A stretch of 64,000 bases of DNA from Viridothelium virens (lineage: Eukaryota; Ascomycota; Dothideomycetes; Trypetheliales; Trypetheliaceae), in contig ML991829.1 of NCBI GenBank assembly GCA_010094025.1, positions 1 through 64,000 of the forward strand. Direction: 5' to 3'. This document shows, in pieces, positions 21,553-31,476 of the stretch. The position numbers were made by a program, and so were the translations under genes. Below the pieces are notes generated by a model that saw nothing but the letters and a program-made list of their open reading frames with translations, ran no database searches and was not told where the DNA came from. Each line of letters begins with the position of its first letter. The stretch's first letter is position 1.

Positions 21553-23302
21553 ATGCTAGGTTCAAAGGAAATGCGCGCAGTAAGATATTATGGGAAAGAA
21601 GACATCCGGATCGAAAAGATCCCGGAGCCAGAATGTAGAGATGGCATGGTCAAGGTATGAAAACATATGATGTCCGATGAGAGGGTTATTGTTGCTTCGA
21701 TGATGCTTTGTGACGCTGCTTGTTCGAGGCTGCAGAGCTAACGTGTATCTGGGTTGGTAGATTGCTCCAGCATTCGTCGGTATATGCGGGACAGGTTCGT
21801 TGCTCACGTGTTTAACTCGGTAAATGTAGCGAACGACTGATATCTTGTCAGATCTTCATGAATACCAAGGTAATTGATTCTAATGACGTGACGCAACTGG
21901 TGTATCTCATAACTGGACTGTTCTGACCATACCAAAGGTGGACCAAATTTTGCGCCTAAACATAAGCCCCATCCAGTCACGGGAGAGACAGTGCCTATTA
22001 CAATCGGGCATGAGTTCTCGGGGACAGTGAAGGAAATTGGAAGGGGAGTTCAAGATCTGGCGATAGGCCAGAAAGTAAGCAATCCACATTAATACTGAAG
22101 CTATACGAGCGGTTTTGTGCCATGACTGAAGGACTGTTTCTAGGTCGCTATACAACCCAGCATCTTCTGTGGTGAATGCGGAGCATGTAAGAACAATGTT
22201 GAGAACGCCTGTCCAAACGGTGGGTTCATAGGATTAAGTGGTAAGTTGCTTGAGTTCTTAAAGCCCGAGAAACACATTGCATCTTAACAGAGCTTTCTGA
22301 TAGGAGGTGGGGGAGGCTTGAGTGACTCCGTCGTCGTGCCAGCTAGGGCTGTACTTCCGTGAGTCTTCTTCTCGAGTCAGTTTCGTGTGGTTACATTAAT
22401 GAAACAGGCAGGCTTCCCCCGAATGTTACGTTACAAGTCGGAGGTAAGCATGCCCCGTCCATTAGACAACAGTTGGGGTTTGGATTGACGGATATAGCCC
22501 TCGTTGAGCCGCTTTCTGTAGCCTGGCACGCAATCTCAGCATCACCTTTGACTCCATCATCTATTGTGCTCGTTTTGGGTGGGGGGCCTATCGGTCTCGC
22601 CATTGTTCAGTGCCTTCGTGCTCGTGGTGTTGGGAAGGTCATCGTATCCGAGGTTTCGGTGGCTAGACAAGCCTTTGCCAGAGATTTTGGTGCAGGTCTG
22701 GCCGCATATCATCAACTGAGCAATAAGACAGTGGCTAACAGATGGAGACCACGTGCTTGACCCTCGAAACCATGATCTCGTGGCGACAAGTCAGGAACTA
22801 AGCAACGGAGAAGGCCCGGATATTGTGTTCGATTGCGCTGGGGTTCCGGCAAGCATCAATACGGCATGTCTATCCGTGAAGCCAAGAGGGACTGTGGTGA
22901 ACGTAGCAATGTAAGGTTTTTATATTATTTTTATGTTCAAGTGGTCACTTCGTGGCTGACTGTACTCAATCTTGAAGATGGGAAAAGGAGATTCCTTTCC
23001 AGCCAAACATGCTTGTCTTCCGAGAAGCCAAGTATCTGGCTGTGTTGGGATATCAGAAGATTGATTTTGAAGAAGTTATCAACGCATTAGGATCCGGTAC
23101 GTCCTGGATGCCCGGAAGAGCTCCGTCGGCTAAATCTACAGTCGGATTTGCTAATTTTAGTCTATGGTCCATAGGAGCTTTGAAACCTTCGAAGATGATC
23201 ACGCAATGCGTATTGCTGGAGAATGTTGTCGAAGGCGGTATCAAAACGTTGATCGCTGAGAAGGATAAGCATGTGAAGATTCTGGTGGAAGTGGCCTCTT
23301 GA
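21553..23302 (+). CDS. Zinc-dependent medium-chain dehydrogenase (butanediol/polyol dehydrogenase type)
   Basis: NAD-linked oxidation of a vicinal diol or polyol (inferred from family). It is broken up by ten introns, so only fragments show as open frames. Exons: 21553-21654, 21761-21794, 21852-21869, 21938-22074, 22144-22240, 22304-22358, 22412-22443, 22498-22695, 22742-22910, 22978-23096, 23175-23302; phases agree and give 362 residues. Catalytic zinc ligands are C43 (GICGTD), H76 and E77 (IGHEF). The structural zinc loop has C106, C109, C112 and C120. The Rossmann motif is GGGPIG, followed by SEVSVARQAFARDFGA, where the acidic residue favours NAD. Exon 3 is only 18 nt. The exon 8/9 donor (GTCTGG) is weak, but the join gives FGADGDHVLDPRNHDLV, as expected. 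It resembles yeast Bdh1/Bdh2. It is third in the P450-regulator-AKR group. Confidence 0.88.
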
Positions 23303-23637
23303 TTACAGTAGTCTGCTTTCGCTCGCACACGGTATCTCTCTTAGTTTGCCACTCTTCAATACGCCTCCTTCGCAAAAATTTATCGATAAGTTGCTCCAAT
23401 GTTGGAGTCCCGTCATAGATTGGATATGCTAGATCTTAGGTGAGACGAAAAGCTCGCTTATAGCACGTGAGTATCCACTCCGACGCGTAGCATGGTATGC
23501 GATGATGCATCAGAGACGAACCGATGGAACCTGGTGAGATGTGTCATCGGCTCAAGTACCTGAGCAGGCACAAAGCACGGCCAATTGCTAGGATAGCCAG
23601 ACACCATGAGAGGAAATTGCTAATGAGAAGGCATTGA
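23303..23637. other. Convergent intergenic spacer
   Basis: 335 bp between the ends of the dehydrogenase and Gpi18 genes. It should hold both 3' UTRs. Nothing else is seen. Confidence 0.6.
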
Positions 23638-25191
23638 TCAGGCCGGGGGCAGGAAGCATGAAAATAAACCAGCGTGTATGATCGCGTACATCACCATGCC
23701 TCGCACAATGATCTGAGATTGCGATCCAGAGGGCCTTTTTGCGGATGGATTAGTCCTCCTTTGGGTCGGCACGAATACCGAATGGTCTTCTACTAATTGA
23801 GAGGCGACCCAAAGGTACCAAAGTGGGTAGCCTGAAGAAAGGCGGTTGATGATTTGGACATGAAAATATGTCAGAGCCAAGACTGAGACGAGCAACTGAG
23901 GTAGAGCAAGTCGAAGTAGGATATTTTTGCGCGGAGCTTTCGTATTGGATGACACAGATCTTGAGTCGGATTTCTGACTCATGACGATATCCTCATTATG
24001 TGTATTGGATCGTGTATGCCTGTAATCAGCGGGTCTCGCCACCGATGTCAATATCTCGAGCGCAGAGACAATCAAAAAATAGAGCATAGGGCTGCTCAGG
24101 ATAAAAAGTGGTATATTGGATATTTTCCAATACTTCAAAAAGCCCGTACCCCTTTAGAAGCGTCAGCATGCCGTTTGGCGACTCAAGCGTTGCATCATAC
24201 CAATAATGTTTTTGGACCCACGTGTAAATGCTCGGTGTAAAGCTACCGTTACACCATGTCCTTGGGTAGCTGCTATGTGGACTGCTCCTGCAGATCTCAA
24301 AGAATGCGATGGCTTGCGGCCCAACGAAGCCGGCGGCGAGGAGAATTCCCGCTGCTCCGAGGGAAATGAACCTTCGCCATATAGGAAAGGACGTTATGTC
24401 CTGTACAAGCTCGCAGGATTCATGTATAAACTCAAAGGCAACCATCAAGCCATTGAAAAGACCATTGCTGCGCACAGTTGTGGCCAGGCCAAATAGCGTC
24501 CCGGCAACCAAAATAAACAAGTCCTGCGAAAATTTCCGCTGATCCTGAGCATTGCATGTGCTGTGAAGGAACAGCCATGTCCCGGCAAAGCTTAAGAAGC
24601 TGAATAACGATTCTGAGAATGGGGCCGAAAGGAAAAGGCCGGCCGGTGAGACGATATGTAGGACCGCAGCAACAAAAGCCGTCTTTTTGTCTACGCTTAG
24701 TGGATGCAATTTTTGGACAAGTGAATGTAGGACAAGCACGGAAGCGAAATGGGATAGATGAGAGATGACAATCCCGGCCCAGACATGAGCCTCGACCGTG
24801 GTACACGAGGAGGAACACGCTACCACACTTCGTTAGCGCATCAGCTTTTCGGTTTCTGACCAGCGGGATGACGTGAAGGAGCACCTTTGGCGATTAGCGA
24901 AAGTAATCTCGTGAAGCCCCAGCCAAACGCCCACTCTTGTTCGTAGACGTAACCACGTTCAGATATTTTGGCATAAAAAATGCCATCCCATCGAGTAAGT
25001 CGCATGAGGAGCGGAGAGAATGAGCCGCCGACATCCGGTCCGAGAGCATCACGCGCCAGAAGGAGGGTAGAGGAGGTATCGTATCCGAAGCCAGGACTGA
25101 TGCGGGCAACGGCCATCAACAAGGCCTTCCACAAAACAAAACAGATCGTGAGGGACGCGATTGGCCGTCGTGCTGGCGTAAAATCGGTCAT
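23638..25191 (-). CDS. gpi18: GPI mannosyltransferase 2 (Gpi18/PIG-V)
   Basis: Adds the second mannose to the GPI anchor precursor in the ER membrane. Exons are 24861-25191, 24201-24819 and 23638-24151, giving about 487 residues. The first intron uses donor GTCAGA and branch CGCTAAC; the second uses GTATGA. The second join yields QKHYWGTGFLKYWKISNIP, matching the conserved HYW-x-GFLKYW region of PIG-V proteins. The lumenal LTRWDGIFYAKISERGYVYEQEWAFGWGF block near residues 63-92 contains the conserved Asp of GT-C enzymes. Multiple membrane helices follow (about 8-10). The apparent upstream start at 25200 is TTG; the first ATG is 25191 (MTDFTPARR). The hydrophilic segment near SVARPADYRHTRSNTHNED is a loop that could hide an in-frame intron, but the frame is open. 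Confidence 0.9.
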
Positions 25192-26177
25192 GTTAGTCAA
25201 GCTGACTGATAGCCTCAGGCTGTTCTTTTTAGCTGGTCAGAAGCAACGTGGTTGTTGGTACGGTAGGTACAAGACGTGCAAAACGTGACCCAACCGAATC
25301 TCACCTCATCAAAAGATGAAAAGGCGCACGAGTTGAGATATTGTTGGCGACGTTGGAGGTGGCGCATGCCAATAGTCATCCACGAGCCGTGGCTAGGGTA
25401 TTCACACGGTCAAGGCGCCAGTCAGAGCTGCTGGAGTAGTCGACTGTGAAAGGTGTTGTCGAACAGGGGAACGACGCTCGCTATGGGTTAGCTAGGCGAA
25501 GAGAGCATTCAGCTGCACGAGGGACCTCTCACACCTAGATGCGTCGTGTGAGCCCCGTGAAGAGCTGTACAAGGATTGGGACACGGCGGACTATCTGATT
25601 CGTCGGGTCGCGTGTTTCGGCGGTCGGGATGACGCTCGAGCCGGCAGATTTAGATTGATCAACGGCGCTGGCTGCGGGCTGGCGGGCTGCGGAACGCGAT
25701 TCTTTCTCCGTTCGAAGAGTCCTACGGATCCCCGTGTTGTTCGTTCGCAGCGTTGCACCTTTGAAGGCTGCCTTGGGGGCCGTACAAAGAACATGTCGTG
25801 CCCACGACTAGTAGACTTCGACTCTCTTTTGTACCCGTCTGCTATTTACCCCCAAACTCCCTGCTCTCTCTCCTCTGTGCCCCTCTTTGAAACAGACTCT
25901 CGCCCCAACTGCGAGACTTGCTTTTCCTCTCATTTACGACAGGCTGTGTTTGACCGTGCCAGGCGAAAGCATTCCTTCCATCCAGACTTGATATGTGTTC
26001 AGAGTTTCCCTGACTCCCATCTCTGCTGCTACCCCCTCAGCGCCGATAGCCCCGCTTTGAGTAACCACATAAAGTGCTGTTTGGGAGACCCGATTGAAGT
26101 TTGACATCTTTTCTTGATCACGGATTTCATTGCTCCAAGCCAATACGACATCTGACGGAAAACCATTGGCGAAGCGG
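25192..26177. other. Divergent promoter region, gpi18 and the 594-residue gene
   Basis: Nearly 1 kb. A plus frame (25655-26104) is Cys-rich with no motif and is likely chance in a long leader. Pyrimidine-rich sequence at 25800-25930 probably belongs to the leader of the plus-strand gene. Confidence 0.55.
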
Positions 26178-27959
26178 ATGACCGCTACCTTGCCATGTAC
26201 TTGTTCCATGACCACCTTCCTTAGGTTTCAGCAAACACCAGTGCTTTTGCTAGACAAGAGCACAATGCGATCGGAGAACTTTAAGGGCACAACTGTTCAA
26301 AAAACTGTTGAGTTGACGATGGACGATCAGGGTAGTCCGCTTTATGAAGTGCCACCTATCTTAAGACAAGCAAGCAGTGAAGCTTTCAGAAAGGAAAGGA
26401 CAAAACGGCCAAAGACTACGTATAGTCTCGCGCACCCGCCCCCTGGCGGGAAAATACCGCTACGCCCCAAGGTTCTTTTGCAATTACAAAAAGTTGCACC
26501 TAACACACGGTCTGTGCCGGCATTTGAGGTGCTCTCTGTGGCGGCGTTTACTTTCAAAACTGGTCGAGCTATCAAGTCTCTGTGGTCTGGAAAAAGTCGT
26601 ATCCGGCCCGAAGATCTCGTGGTATTGCAAGGCCAAGACTACTCGAACAACGGATCCGCCCCAACGGAGCCAAAGAGAGGTAGCTCAAGACATGTGGTTG
26701 GCGTTATTTGCAGACGGAAAGGGGCAGGCAAGGGAGCAACCTCACGGACGGAAATATGTCTTGAAGATGGATCTGTGTGGGATGCAACCGCCATGTCCAA
26801 TGGAGGCTATGAGTTCAATTCTCAACAGGAGCATGGCCTGACGTCCAGTGCTCGATGGGTCCGCAGACATCCCGCTAAACCAATTGAGAAATCACCGACA
26901 CCCAATATTGGTGTCCCGGAACAAAAAGTCGAAGACCGGTCATTCATGTTCACAAAGATCACGCCCAACATGCGTCAGCATCCTATCGTCGGATGCATGA
27001 ATCGCACGAAACTTGAAGTCTACGATCAGTACAGTGTCCCAAGTGCATCAAACACAGATCGTATCCCCGGGACCACACGCCCTAAACGACTCGCGCGCCA
27101 AAAGAGCTCGAGCTCATTCTCCATCCTGGAAGGTGGTGAAGGGGTCGTGCCTGTCACAACGGAGAGCTCTTTACGTGATCTGATTCTTGTCAGTGGAATT
27201 TTGGTCGCCTTTCGAGAAGGATGGTCAAGCATGGTCAAATTCGAAGAAGAGCGTGATCATTGCTCGCGCCCCTCGTCACCACCGCATACACGAACTCACC
27301 GTCGATGTCCGTCAGATCAAACGCTCTCTACATCAAGCGAAAGTGGTGCTCCTCAAGCTCCACCAAATGATACGGGAGTTAAAAATGGCGTCAAGAGAAG
27401 GCTAATGCGAACTGGATCAAAGATTTGGAATCGCTCTTCGAGTTCTGGAGTGCCAGGCCCAAACACTCCTACCAAGGATACGACTCCATTACCTCCTCCC
27501 CCGAGTTCGACTTCCACAGGCGTAGCTTTTATCAGAAAAGTTAATCGCAGCGACCCGAACGGGATTACCCCAGCATCCAACCCTCACATCTCCAATTCAT
27601 TCCATTCGTCCCAAATCGGGTTAGGCATCGAAGGAAATGAGGCCATCGCCTCGCCCGCGTTTTATGCTATCCTTCCTCAATCGGCCTCTGAAAACCCGCG
27701 CTCCATATCTTCTGAATATGAGACCCGTCTCGAAGCACCCAACGAGGATATCGAGGATGCGGCGAATGATAATTCGAATCTGAACGAAGACGCTACTTGT
27801 GGACCGCAAACGGGACAAGAAGTCGAAAATGACGACGGTTTGGTGTCAAGTACTGAGACAAGTACCGCGAGGAAAGAGCCGGAATCGGAGACCAGTTATC
27901 TGTACAAACCCTTGAAAGACATACTTAATGCATTTAAGAAAAGTAGTGGACTCGCATGA
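26178..27959 (+). CDS. Uncharacterised disordered protein, possibly conserved in Pezizomycotina
   Basis: One long frame; about 593 residues from the ATG at 26178, or 564 from the Met at 26265 (MRSENFKG). The start is uncertain, and an acceptor-like CCTTAG just before 26226 allows an upstream exon. The N-terminal third looks folded and basic (KTTYSLAHPPPGGKIPLRPKVLLQLQ, then SVPAFEVLSVAAFTFKTGRAIKSLW). Next comes a segment with regular strands around RHVVGVICRRKGAGKGA and SLRDLILVSGILVAFREGWS. The C-terminal half is Ser/Pro/Thr-rich and disordered, with a short terminal helix (SYLYKPLKDILNAFKKS). I do not recognise the family. It is followed in tandem by the GBD/FH3 gene, 415 bp downstream. 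Confidence 0.75.
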   Translation: MTATLPCTCSMTTFLRFQQTPVLLLDKSTMRSENFKGTTVQKTVELTMDDQGSPLYEVPPILRQASSEAFRKERTKRPKTTYSLAHPPPGGKIPLRPKVLLQLQKVAPNTRSVPAFEVLSVAAFTFKTGRAIKSLWSGKSRIRPEDLVVLQGQDYSNNGSAPTEPKRGSSRHVVGVICRRKGAGKGATSRTEICLEDGSVWDATAMSNGGYEFNSQQEHGLTSSARWVRRHPAKPIEKSPTPNIGVPEQKVEDRSFMFTKITPNMRQHPIVGCMNRTKLEVYDQYSVPSASNTDRIPGTTRPKRLARQKSSSSFSILEGGEGVVPVTTESSLRDLILVSGILVAFREGWSSMVKFEEERDHCSRPSSPPHTRTHRRCPSDQTLSTSSESGAPQAPPNDTGVKNGVKRRLMRTGSKIWNRSSSSGVPGPNTPTKDTTPLPPPPSSTSTGVAFIRKVNRSDPNGITPASNPHISNSFHSSQIGLGIEGNEAIASPAFYAILPQSASENPRSISSEYETRLEAPNEDIEDAANDNSNLNEDATCGPQTGQEVENDDGLVSSTETSTARKEPESETSYLYKPLKDILNAFKKSSGLA

Positions 27960-28374
27960 TGTCCACATTTAGCGATGTATAACTAGCGCAGAGAATCAAT
28001 CAATAAGATACCAGCAAAACTTTTCACAATAGCAGCACTTACTATGAGAAGACTTCTCCCCTGTGAATCCAGCACTTCGGTACGTATTCCGCGTTTAGCC
28101 TTTCTCAATGACCTTAAGATGTTATCGATGCCAAGAAGATCCGCTATTGGTAAGTCCACATCCATGTCCATGTCTATGGCGGATGTCGCGCAAGGGTCCA
28201 GTGCGTTGCCCCGCAACCCTAGTACCACAACAATCGCGGGACCGAAAGTGGCGGGGAGCATGCCACGTCAAGTTACAGGCATCGTACAGAAACAAGAATA
28301 TCTCCTCAAGAATGTTTTATCCGCCAAGCACTATCTTCAAAGCATGAATTAAGAAAAACAGAGACTTTGACAAC
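27960..28374 (+). other. Spacer with a 102-codon open frame of doubtful status
   Basis: Between two tandem genes lies an ATG-started frame at 28044-28352 (MRRLLPCESSTSVRIPRLAF...). It contains a Ser-Met repeat and a GTAAGT donor-like site near 28150. It could be a small gene, an upstream ORF or a 5' exon of the next gene, but no evidence decides. Confidence 0.3.
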
Positions 28375-31059
28375 ATGGAATATCCTGCCGCGCAGGAACG
28401 GCCCCCCCACCGGAGGGCTAAATCTTCGGTTTTGAAGTCAATCATGGTCACCAGAAGCCACAAAAAGACCCCATCCGAAGGTGCAATCGATCCACCGCCC
28501 ATAAACAGCTCGATCGAGACGGACCCGGTTTATTCACGAGATATCATCTCTTCTACGTCGAATCCCGAACCTGTCCACAACCCCTTAGGTGAAATCCAAC
28601 CAAATGCAAACAGACACGCTCCTTCACCGAAGAAAGAGAAAGGATACAAGAGCTCAAAATCTCCCCACAAGTCGAAGAGCTCGATGTCAGTCAAAGGTTT
28701 ATTTGACGGTTCCCACGGACCGGAAGGTGGTCGGAAATCATCCGAGCGAAGTCGCAAGAAAGAAAATGCCTCCCCAGAAAAGCCAAAGAAGTCGAAGTCG
28801 TCCACGAGTCTGTCTTCCGTGTTCATGAAAGCAAATAAATCGTCAAAAGGTTCACAGAATGCCTGGCGGGGTAAAGAGAAGGAAAATACGACACCACCAA
28901 CATCTGCCGTCTCCGATGCCCAGACTCCTATCTGGGCCCAGTTTGCTAAGGGAGGGCTTGAAGATTGTAGCAGCACTTTATTTTCTCCACCAAAGTCTCA
29001 CGATGCGGCTTTGGAATTGAAGTCGCCATATTCTCCCATAGATTATACAACTGCAGAGCAAGGCCATAGCAAAGGCCACAGTGAGCAAACTCCACGGCAG
29101 CTCCGTGTGGAGTCGGCACAGGTGAATCCAGGCTTTGGAACAAAAATTCCTGATGAACAGAGAGGTGAAAGGAGAGCTCGAAGCCATTCGCGTCCAGATT
29201 GCGAGAAACGAAATTCCCGGGTCATGGCAGCGATTGCCGCCCTCACTGGAAATGGCAAGATTCTGGAGGCTGACACGAGTGATGCAAGCTTCAAGATCCA
29301 AGGGAAAGAGCTTGATGCCGCTTTTGAGGCTGTACTCAATGAACGCAACGTCCCTGAAAATATGAGGACAGGAATGAGAGGTTTGACGGCCAGAGTGAAG
29401 ATAGATTTCATCATGAATAGTCGTCAAGCACCACCGGGAGCAGTAGAAAACAGGGCAATCAAGTCAGAAGAAAAAACCAGCAACAGAAGAGGTCGGTCCA
29501 AAGCTCCAACGTCAGCAGGCTCGGACGGCTCCAAGACGGAAGTGCGAACATCAGAAGCGCAGGAGAACTCAGCCGCAGGCACGAATAAGCATCAGAGGTC
29601 ACGAAGCAAGACGTTCATGTTTAACAAGGATTCCCTTTCCCCAACGAAGAAGCGAAAGGATTCACAAGAAATCGACTCCTCGCAGCTTGAGTCTGTGAGC
29701 ATGCATAAGTCTTCATCGTCCAAGTCTCTGGCTTCGATGGGGAGTCAGAGCAACGGGTATACATCTATTGACCGCAAAACACCAAAGTCACCGGAGCCGG
29801 AAGAGTTTGTGAGCTATCTGCGCAAGGTCCAAAGACCAGAGGTTGTAGAAGTTGGAAAGCTACATAAATTGCGCCTGCTACTACGAAACGAGACGGTAAG
29901 TTGGGTGGATAACTTCATACAGCAAGGTGGGATGGCAGAGATTACTGGATTGCTACACCGAATCATACAAGTGGAGTGGAGAGAAGAACATGAGGATCAA
30001 CTTCTCCATGAAGTGTTGCTTTGCTTGAAGGGCCTTTGCACAACTGATCTGGCGTTAAGGAAACTTTGCGAAATACAGAGCACTCTTTTCCCCGCTCTTT
30101 TAAAGATGATCTTTGATGAGGAAAAGAAAGGCCCGAGCGAGTTCACGACGAGGGGAATAGTGATCAATTTGCTTTGTAAGTTTACACATGCATCAATCAG
30201 ATATGCAGATTGGATGATGTTCTTTGGATGCAACACTAACTCGCCCTCAGTCACGCATCTAGCTGCTGCGATTCCAGCAGGGATCGAAGAACGAACGAGT
30301 ACAATACTCTCGTACCTTCGTGATCCTCAACCCTCTGAAGATAGTCGACCGTTGAACTTCATAATGGAGATGCATCAATCACGGCCATACCGCGTATGGT
30401 GCAAGGAGATTGTCAGTGTCACCAAAGAGGTGTTCTGGATTTTTTTGCACCATCATAATGTCATCCCATTGGGCCAATGCTCCCCTGAGGGAGACACAAC
30501 GAAGCAGCCTTACGACATGGGGGAGGAAAAGAAAATCGGAGAGCCATCCAAGGGAGGAACCTACATGTCGAAACATTTCCCGAAGGCTCGGGCACCCGTA
30601 CCAGCCGCTCCCTACATCGGTGGTGTGGAGTGGGATGCAACCAACTACATCGCCGCGCACCTAGATCTTATGAATGGTCTCATTGCATCCCTTCCTACAG
30701 TTCAGGATCGGAACGAGCTGCGCAGTGAGCTGCGGGCTTCGGGCTTTGAAAAGTGCATGGGCCTTTCGCTTCGTACGTGTAAAGAGAAGTTCTACGGGGC
30801 CGTGCATGACTGCTTGAGGACATGGATTACGGCGGCGGCAGAGGATGGATGGGCGATCGAAGATGTGAGATTTGGTCCCAAGAAGGAAGACGTGAGTCCT
30901 AAGAAGAGTCCGGCAAAGAGCAGAGGGAGTCCTTTGAAGAAGGACCAAGGCTTAGACGCGCTCAAGCTGGACGTGGGAACGCCAAAGCTAGAGCTCGGAT
31001 TAGGTCTTGATGGTGCAGGAGTTCACAACCTGGCCGATGACGGGTTGGGATGGTTATGA
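28375..31059 (+). CDS. Stand-alone GBD/FH3 (formin regulatory domain) protein
   Basis: About 869 residues after removing a 75-nt in-frame intron (30176-30250; GTAAGT, branch CACTAAC, CCTCAG). The join VINLLFTHLAAAIP fits the FH3 armadillo helices, while the unspliced reading inserts 25 odd residues. The N-terminal 270 residues are basic, Ser/Lys-rich and disordered. Around 275-345 is a conserved helical region (RVMAAIAALTGNGKIL, then LDAAFEAVLNERNVPENMRTGMRGL), which looks like the Rho-GTPase-binding part. From about 475 the FH3-like armadillo region runs (PEEFVSYLRKVQRPEVVEVGKLHKLRLLLRNETVSWVDNFIQQGG). The C-terminus ends with Lys/Pro-rich sequence. There is no FH1 proline tract and no FH2 domain, so it cannot nucleate actin itself. 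It may be a Rho effector or scaffold. Confidence 0.85.
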   Translation: MEYPAAQERPPHRRAKSSVLKSIMVTRSHKKTPSEGAIDPPPINSSIETDPVYSRDIISSTSNPEPVHNPLGEIQPNANRHAPSPKKEKGYKSSKSPHKSKSSMSVKGLFDGSHGPEGGRKSSERSRKKENASPEKPKKSKSSTSLSSVFMKANKSSKGSQNAWRGKEKENTTPPTSAVSDAQTPIWAQFAKGGLEDCSSTLFSPPKSHDAALELKSPYSPIDYTTAEQGHSKGHSEQTPRQLRVESAQVNPGFGTKIPDEQRGERRARSHSRPDCEKRNSRVMAAIAALTGNGKILEADTSDASFKIQGKELDAAFEAVLNERNVPENMRTGMRGLTARVKIDFIMNSRQAPPGAVENRAIKSEEKTSNRRGRSKAPTSAGSDGSKTEVRTSEAQENSAAGTNKHQRSRSKTFMFNKDSLSPTKKRKDSQEIDSSQLESVSMHKSSSSKSLASMGSQSNGYTSIDRKTPKSPEPEEFVSYLRKVQRPEVVEVGKLHKLRLLLRNETVSWVDNFIQQGGMAEITGLLHRIIQVEWREEHEDQLLHEVLLCLKGLCTTDLALRKLCEIQSTLFPALLKMIFDEEKKGPSEFTTRGIVINLLCKFTHASIRYADWMMFFGCNTNSPSVTHLAAAIPAGIEERTSTILSYLRDPQPSEDSRPLNFIMEMHQSRPYRVWCKEIVSVTKEVFWIFLHHHNVIPLGQCSPEGDTTKQPYDMGEEKKIGEPSKGGTYMSKHFPKARAPVPAAPYIGGVEWDATNYIAAHLDLMNGLIASLPTVQDRNELRSELRASGFEKCMGLSLRTCKEKFYGAVHDCLRTWITAAAEDGWAIEDVRFGPKKEDVSPKKSPAKSRGSPLKKDQGLDALKLDVGTPKLELGLGLDGAGVHNLADDGLGWL

Positions 31060-31476
31060 GCAACGAATCTATTTTTCTGGTCTGGTACTTCTACATTGCA
31101 TGGCGTTCCCGTTTTTGTCGGCGCATGACTCACAAATTGCATTATGCTCGAAGGAATTCTTTGGATAGGAGACAGACTGATAGCATATTTACGCAGGTGT
31201 GACTCCAAGCATTTGAAACTTGAGTGACTAAATAATAATGTCCTCGCTTTGAGATCTCACGCTTGAGGTGAGTACCTACCTTAAGGTACCAAGCACGAGC
31301 TCCTCGCGCTCCTCGGCGCTAATGTGATAATTGCCTATCTCGGAGATGATCGGCGGTGTTGCACCTAAGCACGCCAAGGTGCAAACGTCGACGCCGCACA
31401 ACCCTTGGCTCACTGTTACTCAAATCACCCGCCTCACTTCTTAGGTAGGCTCGACTGCTGAATTACTATGTGAGAA
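31060..31476. other. Intergenic region before the YTH gene
   Basis: 417 bp without a supported gene; holds the promoter of the YTH gene. A short palindromic-looking cluster (gctcctcgcgctcctcggcgct) lies at 31300-31322. Confidence 0.6.

Noticed and set aside
21553-23302. Idea that the zinc dehydrogenase is a pseudogene because only fragments are open
   Set aside because: Ten introns with good sites and consistent phase give a complete 362-residue enzyme with all metal ligands.
25655-26104. 149-codon Cys-rich plus frame as a secreted protein
   Set aside because: No signal peptide; the cysteines are irregular and the frame lies in a pyrimidine-rich leader.
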